Shown piece by piece: positions 36,101-48,751 of a stretch of 64,000 nt of DNA; position 1 is the first letter of the stretch; each line of letters begins with the position of its first letter. The DNA is taken from the NCBI GenBank assembly GCA_013397845.1, contig VZTG01007438.1, positions 164,909-228,908 on the forward strand, in the 5' to 3' direction. Source of the stretch: Melanocharis versteri. Lineage: Eukaryota > Chordata > Aves > Passeriformes > Melanocharitidae. Below the pieces are notes generated by a model, which was given only the letters and a program-made list of their open reading frames with translations, was not told the origin of the DNA and ran no database searches. A program made the translations under genes and the position numbers.

Positions 36101-39100
36101 TCTCAGGAGTGCTTTACAGAGGGAAGATCTCCCATTCCTATTTTTGATCTCCCTCTTGAAACAAGAAAGAATCTCATTAGCCTCCTTCTCTACAGAATTA
36201 CACCAGAAATTGGAGTCAAGCTGTTTCTCCATTCTGATCCCCAAACCTTTTTAGAAGCACTGCCTTCCAAGACAAAGTCCTTCCATTCTGTAGAAATATC
36301 TTGCGCTCTTTCTTCTGAAGTCAATGACTTAACAAGGAGCTTGTAAAGTAAGATTTTCTTTAAAAGGACAAGTCATCCCGATCACTCCATGCTTACCTGA
36401 GCTCAGTGACATCACTGTTCAACTGGGTTTTGTGTCATCTGGAAGTTATATCAGCAACATTTATACTTGCTCCCATGTGATTGCAGGAGGTGTTGAACAG
36501 AAGCAGCCTACTGTCAGTTCCTGGGGAACTTCTCCATCTGATGATGATTTTCTGTTGTCAGCTATTTGGAGAGATGTCTCTGTTAGCCATTTAACAGGTT
36601 GTCTTGACAGTGTATAATGCCATTTTTATAAAAAGAGTAGGGCATCAAACGAAATAAGATCCTCAAAATAGATGAAGTCTACTACATCTACACTTTCATT
36701 TTATTTCATTGCTTTTAAAATGAGAAGGTTTACTTTTAATGACAAATTCAGCTCTCATTATATTGACTTTAGAAACTCTAGTCACATTTTTCTGAAATTA
36801 CAGGTGATTATGAGAGCCCAAATTGAGGCACATAAAAAGGAGCACTTTTCTAAGAGACGGTATCCTGTAGTTTCTGAATATCAAAGAAGACAAACAACAG
36901 ATTTCAATGGAAATCAACAGCTGTTCATTTACTGAATAGTAACACTTGTAAACAGAGCTTGCAATAAGTCACAAAGCTCATACTCCCTGGAAAGTACAGT
37001 TCAGGGTTAAAAAGGACTAGGGTGAGTGGAAAAGCAAGGGACTTGAGGTTAGAATATGTGATACTCTGCAATTGTTTTGAACATATTATCTCAGTAGATG
37101 AGGTGGATGGAAGACTTGGATTCAGGACCAACGTAAGCCAACTTGAATTTGAATTGCTGATAATCTGATACTCCTCCTCCAGAGCCACAACTTCTGCTCT
37201 CTTCTCCCTGACAGCATGATGATTCATCTCAGCTCTAATCAGGCATTTAACTTCCCTGACTACGTAGCACTACAAGTGCCTAAAAGGTGATACGAGGGAG
37301 AGGAAACGAACACTTGTCCCAGGGTTAGCAGGTGCCATTTCGTGTGAGGAAACTCCTCAAACTGTGTATCTGGTTAAACCGATTGTGAATTGGTACTGAA
37401 GATGGCAGGGGCTGTTTCATTTACACTGCTTTGCCACGATTCTCTTTCTTCAGGTGGATTCCTTCCATCCAGGTTTTGAACTTGGCCTTTCTGTTTGCTC
37501 AAGGAAAACCCTCATTGGCATAAATAACAATTTTACTTGAGTACGTAAATGGCTACTTGGTTCTTGCCATTCTAGATTTACAGTAGGCAGGAGAAGAGTT
37601 AAGTGGTTTGAATCCACAGAACAATAAGCACAGGTGGAGTAAAGGGTATGAGATGGCGAACAGGAGATTCAGTTGAAGGAAGAATCATGAGGAATGTGTT
37701 CAGACTTGATTAACGCATTACAGGCACTAGTTTCTTATATTGCTTATAGAACTGAACATTTTTCTGATAAATAGATTTGGGTTTGGCAATGGATTTTGTA
37801 ATACAATAATGGTGACATATTCTAATGAGAACAGGAAAGTGTGAAACTATGGATCTACACAACTGCAAGTTTTGTTATTGCTGGAAAATTCATGGCTGAA
37901 CGTTTGCCATCAAAAACAGTTAGTTAAAAAATTCTGTGAGCAAGATTTGCGTAGTAAGCCAGAAGGACCTGAGAAGAAAAAAAAGAAAGTTAATACATGT
38001 AACATTTTAAAGGTATTTTGGAAGATCAGAAATTGGTACATGATTATTCTTATGAACTGCGGTTGTTCTAAACTTACAAACCAGCTATCATTTGATCAAG
38101 AGCCAGCAAGAAAAACATCACCATATAGCTGAAGAGATTTTGAAGTAATATAAAATGTCGGGATTTGAAGGTGCCTTCTGAGCTGCAGCTTTTTAGTCAT
38201 GCAGTATGCAAAGTGCATCTTTACTTAAAATTTCAAAGGCCTGGACAAAAGATTTGCGATAACACAAAACAATGATCTTTTAAACACAGGAAACACAGGG
38301 AGTAACATCTCCCAAACACAAATATGAGTCTTTTCCTACTGTGCTGCATTAGGTAGAGGGCCAGGCTTTGCCCTGCATTTCTCCAGCACAATATGAACCC
38401 TTTCCATGGAGAACCACTGTGGGAATTACTAGGTTGCCAAATAGAGAGAGGCTATTACAGATTATGAGATCAGGATCCCTTCTTTCTGGGCCAGCTCTGC
38501 AGCCAGTCCAAGGACACTAATAATGGTCCCTCTTGCCTGCAACAAGGTAACAAAGAGCAGGATTTAAAAGCCTGTACCCCACTAGCGTGCTTGCTGAAGT
38601 TGCTTTTCTCAGGGGAGAAAGGGCTTTAGCCTGGCTTACACCCCCGATGTTAAGTGCACACTTCTTCCCCTCTGAACGGCACCTACAGCATTGCAGGCTC
38701 AGCCCGGGTTCGTCGAGACACGGTCGTTTGAGAGCATGTCTTTGGAAGATCTGGAAAAGAATGTTCCTATCAGGCAAAACGTGGACAGCTGGCAGGAAAA
38801 AAAAGGCTTGTAGTTGGATGTTGGATGGACTTTGCTAGGTCAAGCTTACTAAATTCACTAAATTTGCATTTATCCTGGTAAAGGCAAAGCTTGAAAGTCT
38901 GACACTCCTTCCTTCTGCGCTCTGTTCATTGTCCTCCACATGATCAGGAAAGATCTCATTCTCCGAGCTCTGACAAAGTATTCCCAACCACTGTCTGAAG
39001 CATGCTGTCTGGAATTGTCCTGGGGAGACACAGTGCTTGCTGTTTCTCACCTGTTAGCTCTAATCTCCTAGTTTTTCACGGCTGCAAACCAGGTGAAGGG

Positions 39101-41460
39101 ACGGGAACAACATGCAAAGCAGGTAAGCAGTGTGTTATGAAAAGTGCATCTGTTGGCTAGGAGGAAAGGAGACAACAAAGTCTAGGTTATTTCCTCAGGA
39201 ATTATGAGAGGAATATTCTGCCCAATCCTTTTTCAGTACAGAAGAATTTCTGTAGGTTGTATATTTTCTTTCATTTCAAGAAGATATTTACAGCTGAACA
39301 AGAATGGCACACAAAAATTAGTAGCAACTAATAAAACTCATTGGAGAGGTGTGAACCAACACTCTCACTATCTAACTGTTCACTCTGCTAGACATAACAC
39401 ATATTTTTGACAGCTGTTCTCCTTATGAGGATTTAAAAGCAATTTAAATATCAATACAAGGTCTTTGGAACAGAAAGCATCTAAGGAAACCAGATGACAC
39501 CAACTTGAACTACAAAGTTTGCTGCCATCCTTTGAGATACACAAAACTCAGGATAAGCTTCACTAGACCCAAACGTTTTGGGCTGTTTTGAAATTTTTTT
39601 TAAAAAGAAGCATTCTTTAGAGTTCTGCCACTTAGGAATCTCTTATTCAAATTATCCCAGTTTTGCATACAAACATCAAAGGCTGGCTCATGAGGATGTC
39701 CTCAGAGAAGTGATCTCGTTTTAAGTCTGGGAGGATGGGAGCCTCTGACAAACTAGGGGAGTCCTTGATTAGATGGCAAAAGACACTATGCTGCCAGTAA
39801 ATTCCTAGAAAAAAAGACTGCCTTGTCTGGCTAAGAGAAAACCTCAGGGATGACAACCTTTCCAATCCTGGAAGACTCCATTAAATGGAATATTATATGC
39901 TCACAGAACACCTAGTGCCTGGAAGGCACTAATTACTAACACTTCCCTTCCTGGGGGCTTCCTCAAAGCTCAGGTATCTCTCAGCCTGGTCACAAACAGA
40001 TCAACCCTCTCAGTGGTGTGAGAAGGTTTTTAAGCTCCTAAACTTGTGAATGAGCCGATCTGGCATTTCTAGCTAACCCACCCTCCAGAATGACTAAGGT
40101 ATGCACCTGTCCATGATGTACAGGCATCAGCTCTCCTGCTGCACTGGGTTCTCAGCCGTTTTAATGTATGTGGCTGCATGCTGCACCCAGCAGTGCTTCC
40201 AGCAGGCAGCTGTGGCCAGGGCGTGCCAGCACTGGGGCACGGCATGAAGTGGGGGTGTGCTGGTAGGGCTGGGAGCCCCCTGGACACTGCCGCAGTTCTT
40301 AGAGCTCTGATGACAGGGCAGTCCTCTGCAGTCCAGAGAGAACTTGTGGTCTGCCCCCAGATGACTTAGCTTGACCTTGAAGAGGTTCCTCAAGCAGTGC
40401 TAAACAGCAGTGAATTTAATTTCAATTGATTACTTTATAATGGCTAGCTGTAGGCTTTTCCTGCAGAGTAAAATGAAGCCACAAGATGTTTCTCGAAGGT
40501 ATTCCACAGCTCCACTAGCAGAAGTGTCTCCTGCCTGCTACAGGGCAGCAATATCACCCACGCAGGCATGGCTTACTCACTTCCCTAATTTACCTGGTCT
40601 ATAACACTTTGAAGATCCAACCTGTGAACCAAGTTCCATTTGAAAATACATGCACAAGGAGAATTGGGTTCCACTTGGAAATTAATTCAATTTAAAACTG
40701 GCTTTGAGGTCCCTATCTGTGCGGAAGGTGTCACAGAGATTGCTGTATTTTGCTGTCACATTATTTTTTTGAGGTCAGGTCTTTCAGTATCTTGCTACTA
40801 AACTCACACTTTGACTGCTTATCTTACCCTAAGCCCTTATGAAGCTCACTGCAAGGCCATTTGAGTAATGCTGAATGTTTAATGAAATCAATTATCAAAC
40901 AGCCATGTTGTCCCAGCCTTAGACGTTTTAGCAGTTAATTTGCTTGACGCATAAAAATAAGACTCCAACAGATCTTTCTGGAACCCCAAAACGTTGGCCA
41001 ATGTTCAGCGGCGACTACAAACCAGGGGGGCAATGCAGTTTTCATGCATTCAACAGACCTCACTTTCAATAAACGATTAGTGAAGCACTGAAAAACATGG
41101 CACCCGTAATTGCTACTTATGCTACTTAAAACATTTAAGCTTCCTGGTGATGACAAGCAGCACCCACTTACCACTGTGCTAAGTAGTCTCTGCAGCATGG
41201 CTTGGAAGAGAGTCTATGCTGAGCGTTGGCACTCAGCAGTGTTTAAATTGGACTTCTTCCCCCATTTTTCGACAATTGTTTCTTTCTCCAGCTAAATTTT
41301 TCGTGGACCATAAACAATCAGCTGACAAACAGGATGTTCTTGCTAGCACTACATCACCCCTCCCGTCCTAAATAATATAAATGAATATAAATCGACAGCA
41401 CTTCCATGCGTATGAATGATGTGGAGAAGAGCTTTACGGTGGTTCATGGCCGTGAAAAAG
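30181..41460. other. intergenic DNA upstream of PRKAR2B, no supported gene
   Basis: About 11 kb with only chance frames, the longest being minus 32235-32705 (156 codons) and minus 30638-31096 (152 codons). Neither shows a domain, repeat structure or splice context that I recognise. A C/A-rich tract lies at 35152-35258. Distal enhancers for PRKAR2B or PIK3CG could be here but are not visible by eye. Confidence 0.65.
35152..35258 (+). repeat. A/C-rich low-complexity tract
   Basis: Begins with an (AAAAC)n-like run (aaaaaacaaaacaaaacaaaac) and continues as irregular AAAC/CCAAA blocks for about 105 bases. Simple-sequence repeat without G or T over most of its length. Confidence 0.88.
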
Positions 41461-41696
41461 CACAGCAGTAATCAGCTATGAAATGCTACATGCACTGCGG
41501 TCCTTCCCTGAGCGGGGACACGTCCGCTCATCAGGAATCCCCGCCGGTGGCCAGCGCGGATGTCCGGACGCCCCCGCAGGGAGAAGGCGCTCAAGGCTCG
41601 GGTCCCCGGGAGCCCCGGGGTGGCGGGGGCCGCGGTGCCCGGCGGGGCCGTGCCCCGGCAGCGCAGCCCGTGCGGGGGGCACAGATGCCCTGCCCT

Positions 41697-42147
41697 NNNN
41701 NNNNNNNNNNNNNNNNNNNNNNNNNNNNNNNNNNNNNNNNNNNNNNNNNNNNNNNNNNNNNNNNNNNNNNNNNNNNNNNNNNNNNNNNNNNNNNNNNNNN
41801 NNNNNNNNNNNNNNNNNNNNNNNNNNNNNNNNNNNNNNNNNNNNNNNNNNNNNNNNNNNNNNNNNNNNNNNNNNNNNNNNNNNNNNNNNNNNNNNNNNNN
41901 NNNNNNNNNNNNNNNNNNNNNNNNNNNNNNNNNNNNNNNNNNNNNNNNNNNNNNNNNNNNNNNNNNNNNNNNNNNNNNNNNNNNNNNNNNNNNNNNNNNN
42001 NNNNNNNNNNNNNNNNNNNNNNNNNNNNNNNNNNNNNNNNNNNNNNNNNNNNNNNNNNNNNNNNNNNNNNNNNNNNNNNNNNNNNNNNNNNNNNNNNNNN
42101 NNNNNNNNNNNNNNNNNNNNNNNNNNNNNNNNNNNNNNNNNNNNNNN
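41697..42147. other. assembly gap (451 N) in the PRKAR2B CpG island
   Basis: Unresolved bases within very GC-rich sequence, which is hard to sequence. The gap probably removes the start codon and the part of exon 1 that encodes the dimerization/docking domain. Confidence 0.99.
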
Positions 42148-42331
42148 CGGCCAGGGCGGCGGCGGAGAAGGAGCCGAGCGGCCGCAAAGCGGGCACCGGC
42201 CATGACAGGGGCACCCAGCCGCCGCGCCGGGGCCCCCCCGACGCCCGCGGGGTCAACTTCGCCGAGGAGCCCATGCAGACCGACTCCGAGAGCGGCGAGG
42301 ACGAGCAGCCGCCGCCGCCGNCGCTCGCCGT
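42148..42331 (+). CDS. PRKAR2B: PRKAR2B first coding exon, 3' part (RII-beta N-terminal linker)
   Basis: Read with codons starting at 42150, the exon gives ARAAAEKEPSGRKAGTGHDR, then GTQPPRRGPPDAR and GVNFAEEPMQTDSESGEDEQ. The last stretch matches the conserved GVNFAEEPMQSDSE...EE motif between the docking domain and the pseudosubstrate site of PKA regulatory subunit RII-beta. RII-beta dimers bind AKAP anchors, hold the catalytic subunits inactive and release them on cAMP binding. A Gln/Pro-rich tail (with one N at 42321) follows. The best donor is gtgagg at 42332, leaving an exon in phase 2; gtgtga at 42330 is an alternative. An in-frame TGA at 42333-42335 lies in the intron and is not a true stop. 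The 5' part is lost in the gap. The docking helix, pseudosubstrate (RRAS type) and cAMP-binding domains are outside readable sequence. Confidence 0.88.
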
Positions 42332-45300
42332 GTGAGGGAGGAGCCCCGGGGTCGCGGAATGCGCTGGGCTCGGTGCGCGGACGCGGGCAGCGGCGGCACC
42401 GCGGGCACGGACCGCCTGCGCTGACGCCGAGCAGCGGAGCCCGCGGGAGGTTTCCCGTATCCCGCGGCAAACTTTAACCTCCCGGGCTTTCCCCGAGGCG
42501 GTGCTGGGCTTTTGGCATGCAGGTATCACCAGCTGCATCGCTTGTAGCGTGTGAGCCTGTAATAGTCTAGCAAAGGGATCTATCTATATGTTTCCTTTTT
42601 ATGAGAGCAGAAGAGAGCAAATCTGCATTCTGTAATTAGTGCAGGAGTATGTCTACCTTAGAAAACACCTCTCATGGGCATGGTACTGTATTCACGCACT
42701 TGATTTAGCATTTGACGTCGATGTGCTTATATGTGTTTTAAAAACTAGAGCACAATTTAAAACATAATTTCTTCCTGGAAGCCAGGGTGAAATTTTTCTG
42801 CATTTAGAAGGGCCTTTGGAACAAGTGTTGCTGTGACAGCAAAGAACATTTGCAGTATCTTTGTGTTGGAAGGTAACACCGATCTACACGCAGCTAATGA
42901 CACTTTATCTTTGTGTGGCTGACAGGCTTTATTTAGAGGCTGTGTCAATCCATCTGCTGGTGTGGGTTTTGGGACGGGTAGGAGCTGTCTCTGAAGCGTG
43001 CGTAGTGCTTCGTCTTTGTGTCATGAGCCGGCTGACTGAAGGGTCAGTCAGTAAGGTTGGATGGGGAAGAGGAAAGCGTCCAAGCATCTTTGTCTTATTT
43101 TTGTTGAGGATAGCTGGAGGTTGAAGTGTATCTCATCAGATCATCAAAGCAGTCATCCCTCCGAGTCGTGCTGGAGGTAGATTAACTTAGCAGAGTACAG
43201 AAGGCAGTTGTTGGCTAGTTGAGTATCAGTGCAGGTTTTAAAATGATGTGTTGTGTGCGTTTTATCAGGAAATGTAGATAAACAAGTAGGCATTGAAGAA
43301 CTGGGTAAGTTTTCAAAATGCTTCATGTTACCCCATAAGACAGTCGCCATTCTTTTCATCTGTCCTTTGCAGCTATACCTATGTGTATTTAATGAGAAAT
43401 TGAATGTGTCAATCAGATTCTGCAGATTCATGTGGCAATTTTAAACTCTAATGCTGATTATGTGAGATTAGTAGAAATTTGAAAATTTGCTGTCTTTGAA
43501 AACTGAAATGGTCGTAATGTGGAAGAAAAAATTATTATCTTCATTCACTAAAACGACATGTGTTTTTTCAAACATGAATTATTGTAACACCAAACAATCT
43601 CATTGGTAAATGGAGAACTGAAATGTTGTATGGAAGGAAGTGCAGAAAAGTAGTTTTATTTATTAGTATGTATGTGTTACATATCTGTTACTTTACAGGG
43701 TGCTTTAAGAAGCTTTTGAAGCTTTTCTAGTGAATACTTGTAATCAAGATTCTTTTGACAGTCTTTTTGTTGTGATTGTGGAGAGGGAAAGCCATTATTG
43801 TCAATATTCTCATTAAGGGACATGCTAGAATCTCTTAGTTTGACTAATTGATTTACTTGTTTGAGAAAAACTCTTAAAAATACCACATTTTAAAGCCTAA
43901 TATATTTTGAATGTTTAATTGTATTATGGTTTGTAATTTCTGTCAGTTCAAATGGTTATTAGTTAAACAAAAAATGAAAATATTTGTGAAGCCACGTGAA
44001 GGTTAATAAGAAGTAATTAATAGTGTGCTTGTGTATGTGTGCATTGTGCAGGAGTGTGTATTTTAAATTCAGATTTTAGGTCAGCCCTGAATATATTCTT
44101 CTAAGGTAACATAACAATGCGTCCACTCAGCCTTTTTTGATAACTGGAGGCATAAAGGCTTGTACTCAAATATTTGTTTAATGGGTTTAAATACCAATTT
44201 AAAAGCATATTTCCTTTATGCTTTTGGTTTCTGTTTCTAGAAGTAGCGATTCTTAAGGACTTAAGTTTGGGGGAAATTTTTCAAATTTCATTTTTTTCTT
44301 TTGCCTTTATGAATGATTAAGCTGCTTCTGCATAGCCAATTTGTCCTGTTTGCTTCCTTAGGAGAGGACAACAAATTTGAAAGGTTGATAAGCGAATGTA
44401 AAATGAAAACCTCTGTGAAGGGGGTCAGACCTGGTGGTGGTATCTTTCCTTTGCTACAGCCGTACGCTTGAAACATCAAACTGACAGTATTCCTTAGATA
44501 ATTCAAACAGAGCACTGTTGAGCTCTCACTGTAAATGCTCCAAACCTATTTTTTCCCCCACCAAATGTTTCTAAATACCTACAAGCACTGCAGTTGAACT
44601 CTTTGTCAGTATTAGTTTTGTCCTTGAAATGTGTTTTGGAAGGTACACGAGCATTATCCTGTTCCAGAAATGATGAGCTGAGGCATAAGCTGTGTTAAAA
44701 AGAAAAAAACCCCCTGTACTCGGGATTAAGAGTTATATGTGAACCTTGAATTATACTCTGTTCAGGTCTCTGCTGTGTCCACTTCCTCAGCTGCAGAAAT
44801 CACATAGAGATAAAAGCCTTGTCTGGAGGAAGAACTTTATTGCATCAGTGTCATAGTTCTGAATTGGCACCTGGAGTTAAGGTGACCTCAGAAATGACAT
44901 TCTTTATGTTCAGAGTATTTAGATTATCCCGTTCAGAACACATGGTTTAATTTGGGAATGTTTTTTACGTCTTCTAGTTGATTTGTTTGTTTGTTTTTGA
45001 AAAATACATTTATTTGTCCTACATGGGTGTATTTGCATTGATCAGTTACAACAACTAATTCCTACTAATACTAATAGCAATTACTAAATTGAATAAGACA
45101 TACACATAAAAATGAGCCCCATTTAAGAAAATTTGTCTAACTTTTAGCAGGTCGGCAAAATTTGAAGATGCTCAGTAAATGATTTGTTCTTTTTACCGTG
45201 ACTACACTTTTCTTTTGACGTTACCACTTACATGTTGATTTGCAACTTATTTTGATGGACAATAACCCATGTAATTTGTAACAGCTGTTTTAAAATATTT

Positions 45301-46919
45301 GCCATAGGTAAAAATTTGTATTTTATCTAGCCTTAATATGAATTAGTAGAGGAGTTTTTAGACTGTGCTGTTCTTTAAACTCAAAAATTGCAGTGCTGTA
45401 TATATCATTTGGCACTATATAGACTCTGTTTATTTTTCTTTTGTTTTGTTTTACTTCAGTTTGTTTTGGCGTCTTTCTCAGATAGTGGTGTATTTTAACA
45501 GGAAAATACTCCAGCTGTCCCTCTCCTCCTCCGTGTGCTTCTGTTGGTGTGTTGGTTGCTTTGAGTTCCTTCTTTGAAAACTTGAGCTAGAAAATGCAAG
45601 TCTGTATCTCAGCTTAACCCATTGATTGAGCCTAATTTTGAAATAATAGGTAAACTGTAGAAAGCAGAGCTTTGGGAAAAACTTAGCACACAACTACATT
45701 TGTGCCAGCTTTGTGATGTTAAATGGTACCTCACCAGTTCTGTTAAGCTTATTTATGGTTTTCTTCCTGAAATTAAAGAAAACCAGAAAGCACTGATTAG
45801 TTTGGAGCTTTCCTGTAGGTCTGTCGTGTGTAGATAATGGGTAGATTAGAGCAGTGGAAAGGGTCAGTAAGAGCAAGGGAACAATATAAAAATACATATA
45901 GTTTGTAGTGGGATATCATTAAATCAGGGGCCAAATAGAAAAGAGTGTGAATTTCTTATAAATGTGTATATTCAGACTAAAATCTGCTGTATGATGGGTA
46001 ATGGCTGAAATCGCTACCATCTGATATGTACTTAGCCAACCTTAGAAATGGAGTTTTAATAGTTTCTACAGTCACTCTTTTGAAATACAGAAAGAAGTAA
46101 AACATTATTTGTGTGGTTATAGGGACAAAACTGATTGGACCCAGGCTGGAGCAGCCTTACTGTGGATGCAATTTAGAAGAGACAAATTTCCAGCCACAGA
46201 CCAGTCCCTTGTGAGCATGGCATTGTTGGAGCACTCCTTGGCAAGGCTTTGGGCCATATCTCCTTGCAGTTTTCTAGGCTATGCCTGCTGTCATTCAGAG
46301 AATAATGTGTGTAAAGAGTAAATAACGTGTGTAAGTAACTGTTCAGGGTGTCTGTTCGGGAAGAAGATGGATTCTGGGAGGGAAAGGAATTCCAGCTGCA
46401 GGAATTGGGTGCCTTACTGGTCCAGTGGGCCTTGGTCAGGGGTTGGCTACTGGCTGCTCTTCTCTACTAGTGTACACAGTCACAAAATCACAAAGCTTTC
46501 TATCCTTGCTGTAAATCTTCTGAATAATGCAGATTTTTGGAATAATGGTTTCCAGTATTTTTGACAGGAGCAAACTAAAATATTTTCTTTCTGCTAACAG
46601 TTATTTTAGAAAGTAAACCCAAGCAAGTTGGCAGTTGTTTGTGGTTTGTTTGGGTTTTTTTAAAATTCCTTAATCTGACATAGATGCTTCATTCAAGTTG
46701 AGAGATTTGCCATCAAAAAACTTAGTTTGACAAAATTATAAGCAATTAGAAATGTGAACTTGTAATATATACCATTTAGTAGCCTTTGTAGTAAGGAGTA
46801 TGATTCCCTCTCAGACATGCATCTACTTGTGATTGTAGATGAAAGGAATACTTTTGACATAACCATTTTTAAAAAAAATAAGTATATTTATATTAATAAT
46901 TTAGTTGAAATTATAGCAG

Positions 46920-46977
46920 CCTCCACTCAAAAGTATTTATGCATCCCTGCTTGAAATTAAGCATGCATGAGTGGAGG
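46920..46977 (+). repeat. 58-bp imperfect inverted repeat (stem-loop)
   Basis: CCTCCACTC at 46920-46928 pairs with GAGTGGAGG at 46969-46977. Inside, ATGCA pairs with TGCAT and TGCTT (46948-46952) pairs with AAGCA (46959-46963). Together they form a stem of about 19 pairs with two bulges on the 5' arm and a 6-base terminal loop. No terminal target duplication was seen. Confidence 0.7.
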
Positions 46978-47885
46978 TGTCTCTACTGGCTAATATTTTG
47001 TTAAAGTTTGTGTATTGAAGAGAAGCAGAAGAAAATTCCAAAGACCTATGGACAGAAAAGTAGTAGAACTATACCAAAAATATTTGAATTCGTCTTCAGT
47101 ATCTTTTTTGCAAAAGAAATAATGTAGAGATAATTTTGGCTGACTGTTCAGCTTGGAAAAAGAGAACAGTATTAATTCAGTATGTATAGGAAGACATAAA
47201 ATTTTGCTGGCATGGGTTTGTAGTGATTGCATTATGAATTGTAACGTATGAGCAGTGTCAGTACTAACATTAGCACAGCAACACTTGGTTTCTTGCTTGT
47301 ATCATGTCTGTTTCAAAGGAAAACTTGCTTCCTCAGGAACTCTCTAGGAGTATTGTTTCGCTTGCTGACTTCATTTCAGTTTCCCAAAGAAACCTTATAT
47401 TTTTTGTTCCCTGTGTTTACTCCTGTTTATGCATTTAAGTGAATGGAAAAAACAATTTATTTCCCTGCTTGGTGAAGAGAATAAAGATTCATCTCTGGAC
47501 ACTAAGAGAGTGCATGTTTTTAAAATGTACTCCTACAGCATAGTGACCTAGTGTTTGTAACCTGCAGAGGTGCTCCGTGCATCTGTCAGGAAGTTAAGCT
47601 TGGTTTAATACATGTTTATCCCATGGTTTATCCCAAGTCTCTTATGCAAAAGTATTGCATTGTGTTCTCTGGTTCTGTCCAGTTCCCTCAGTCTGCGTGA
47701 AATGTACCTAAACAGCCAAATCTCTGCAGACTTATTGGCCTTAGCTGCTCCTGTAAATCTGCAACATATGGTTTGGAAATCACACAAGGTACAGATTAAT
47801 CAAGGTACAGGCTGCTGCTGTGCTTCTGGTTTTCAAATATCAAAGATGACCCCTAGATTGGGAAATTTCATTTGTTGGGACAGTG

Positions 47886-48053
47886 ATGGAAGAAACAAGA
47901 AGGCAAGGTGGAAGGCAGGACATGGAGGTAGAAAAGGAGTCAGTGTGTGGTAAGGAAAATACGAAGGTAAAAACAAGAGGAAGGAGGAGATACAGAACTG
48001 AAGTAAGGGGAGAAAGATAAAAGAATAGACAGCACATGTGAGGGAGAGAGAGC
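47886..48053 (+). repeat. purine-rich (A/G) tract
   Basis: A 168-base stretch dominated by A and G (ggaagaaacaagaaggcaag, gaggaaggaggaga and gagggagagagag blocks). It explains the Phe/Leu/Ser-rich chance frames on the minus strand at 47833-48057. Confidence 0.7.
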
Positions 48054-48730
48054 ACATTAAATTCTCTGCCCTTATTTTTCTATCCAGATATAGCCCTGCT
48101 CTCCCAAATTGATGTCCTGAATTTTCTATTGAAATTCTGTTTGGCTTATAAATATATTTCAGAAGAGCATAAATGTGAACTTAACTAAAATCAGTGGTCA
48201 ATGCATTGTATGGACGTGAACTTGGTCATCTGATGCTGAGAGATCTTTTAAATGTTTTGACGCGGTCATCTCTCATATTACCATGTCTGGAGCCTCATAA
48301 CACTTGCATTTGAATGAAAGTTTCAACTCAAGTTTTTTATGGAGGATCCAGGTTGGTTTCAGCCATTTTCTGTTTTAAAAAATAACAGTAGTGGTCATCA
48401 TCAAGAAAGTCAATAGACACATGGGTATGGCTGCCATCTTCATAGACAGTTAAGATGGTGCTGATGGAGAGATTAAATATTGAACAGTGCATAACAAACA
48501 CGGTGAAATGTTCCTTTCTTTAATGCTTAAGACAAGACACAGTGGTTATTTCACCACCTATTATTTTAATGGAAATGACTTAAAGTCACGCTGTAGCGAA
48601 ACTATTCCCACCCCAGGTTTGAGCTCCTATTATGGGCATCGAGCGAGTGTAATTACACAAAAGTTCTGCATTTTGGAAAGGTGAGCGATTTTTAAAAAGT
48701 GAATGAAGGAGGGAGAAGAGTTTGAGAAAA

Positions 48731-48751
48731 AGAGCCATTAAAAATGGCTCT
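48731..48751 (+). repeat. perfect 9-bp inverted repeat
   Basis: AGAGCCATT at 48731-48739 and AATGGCTCT at 48743-48751, separated by three A. A perfect short hairpin in PRKAR2B intron 1, without other context. Confidence 0.8.

Larger units (their letters stand above)
41470..42500 (+). promoter_or_regulatory. PRKAR2B: CpG island at the PRKAR2B promoter/first exon
   Basis: Base composition changes abruptly near 41500 from AT-rich to very GC-rich text with dense CpG, and returns to AT-rich by about 42550. This is the only strong CpG island in the window, and it surrounds the first coding exon of PRKAR2B. Broad CpG-island promoters are usual for this gene family. The core promoter, transcription start and ATG probably fall in or just beside the N gap at 41697-42147, so no TATA or initiator element can be assigned. 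All long frames reported across this area run through the Ns and are not real. Confidence 0.85.

Noticed and set aside
41472..42538. Open frames of 240-332 codons on both strands through the CpG island
   Set aside because: They run through 451 unresolved bases and are kept open only by N and by GC-rich codons. Only the + frame with codons starting at 42150 has real similarity (PRKAR2B).
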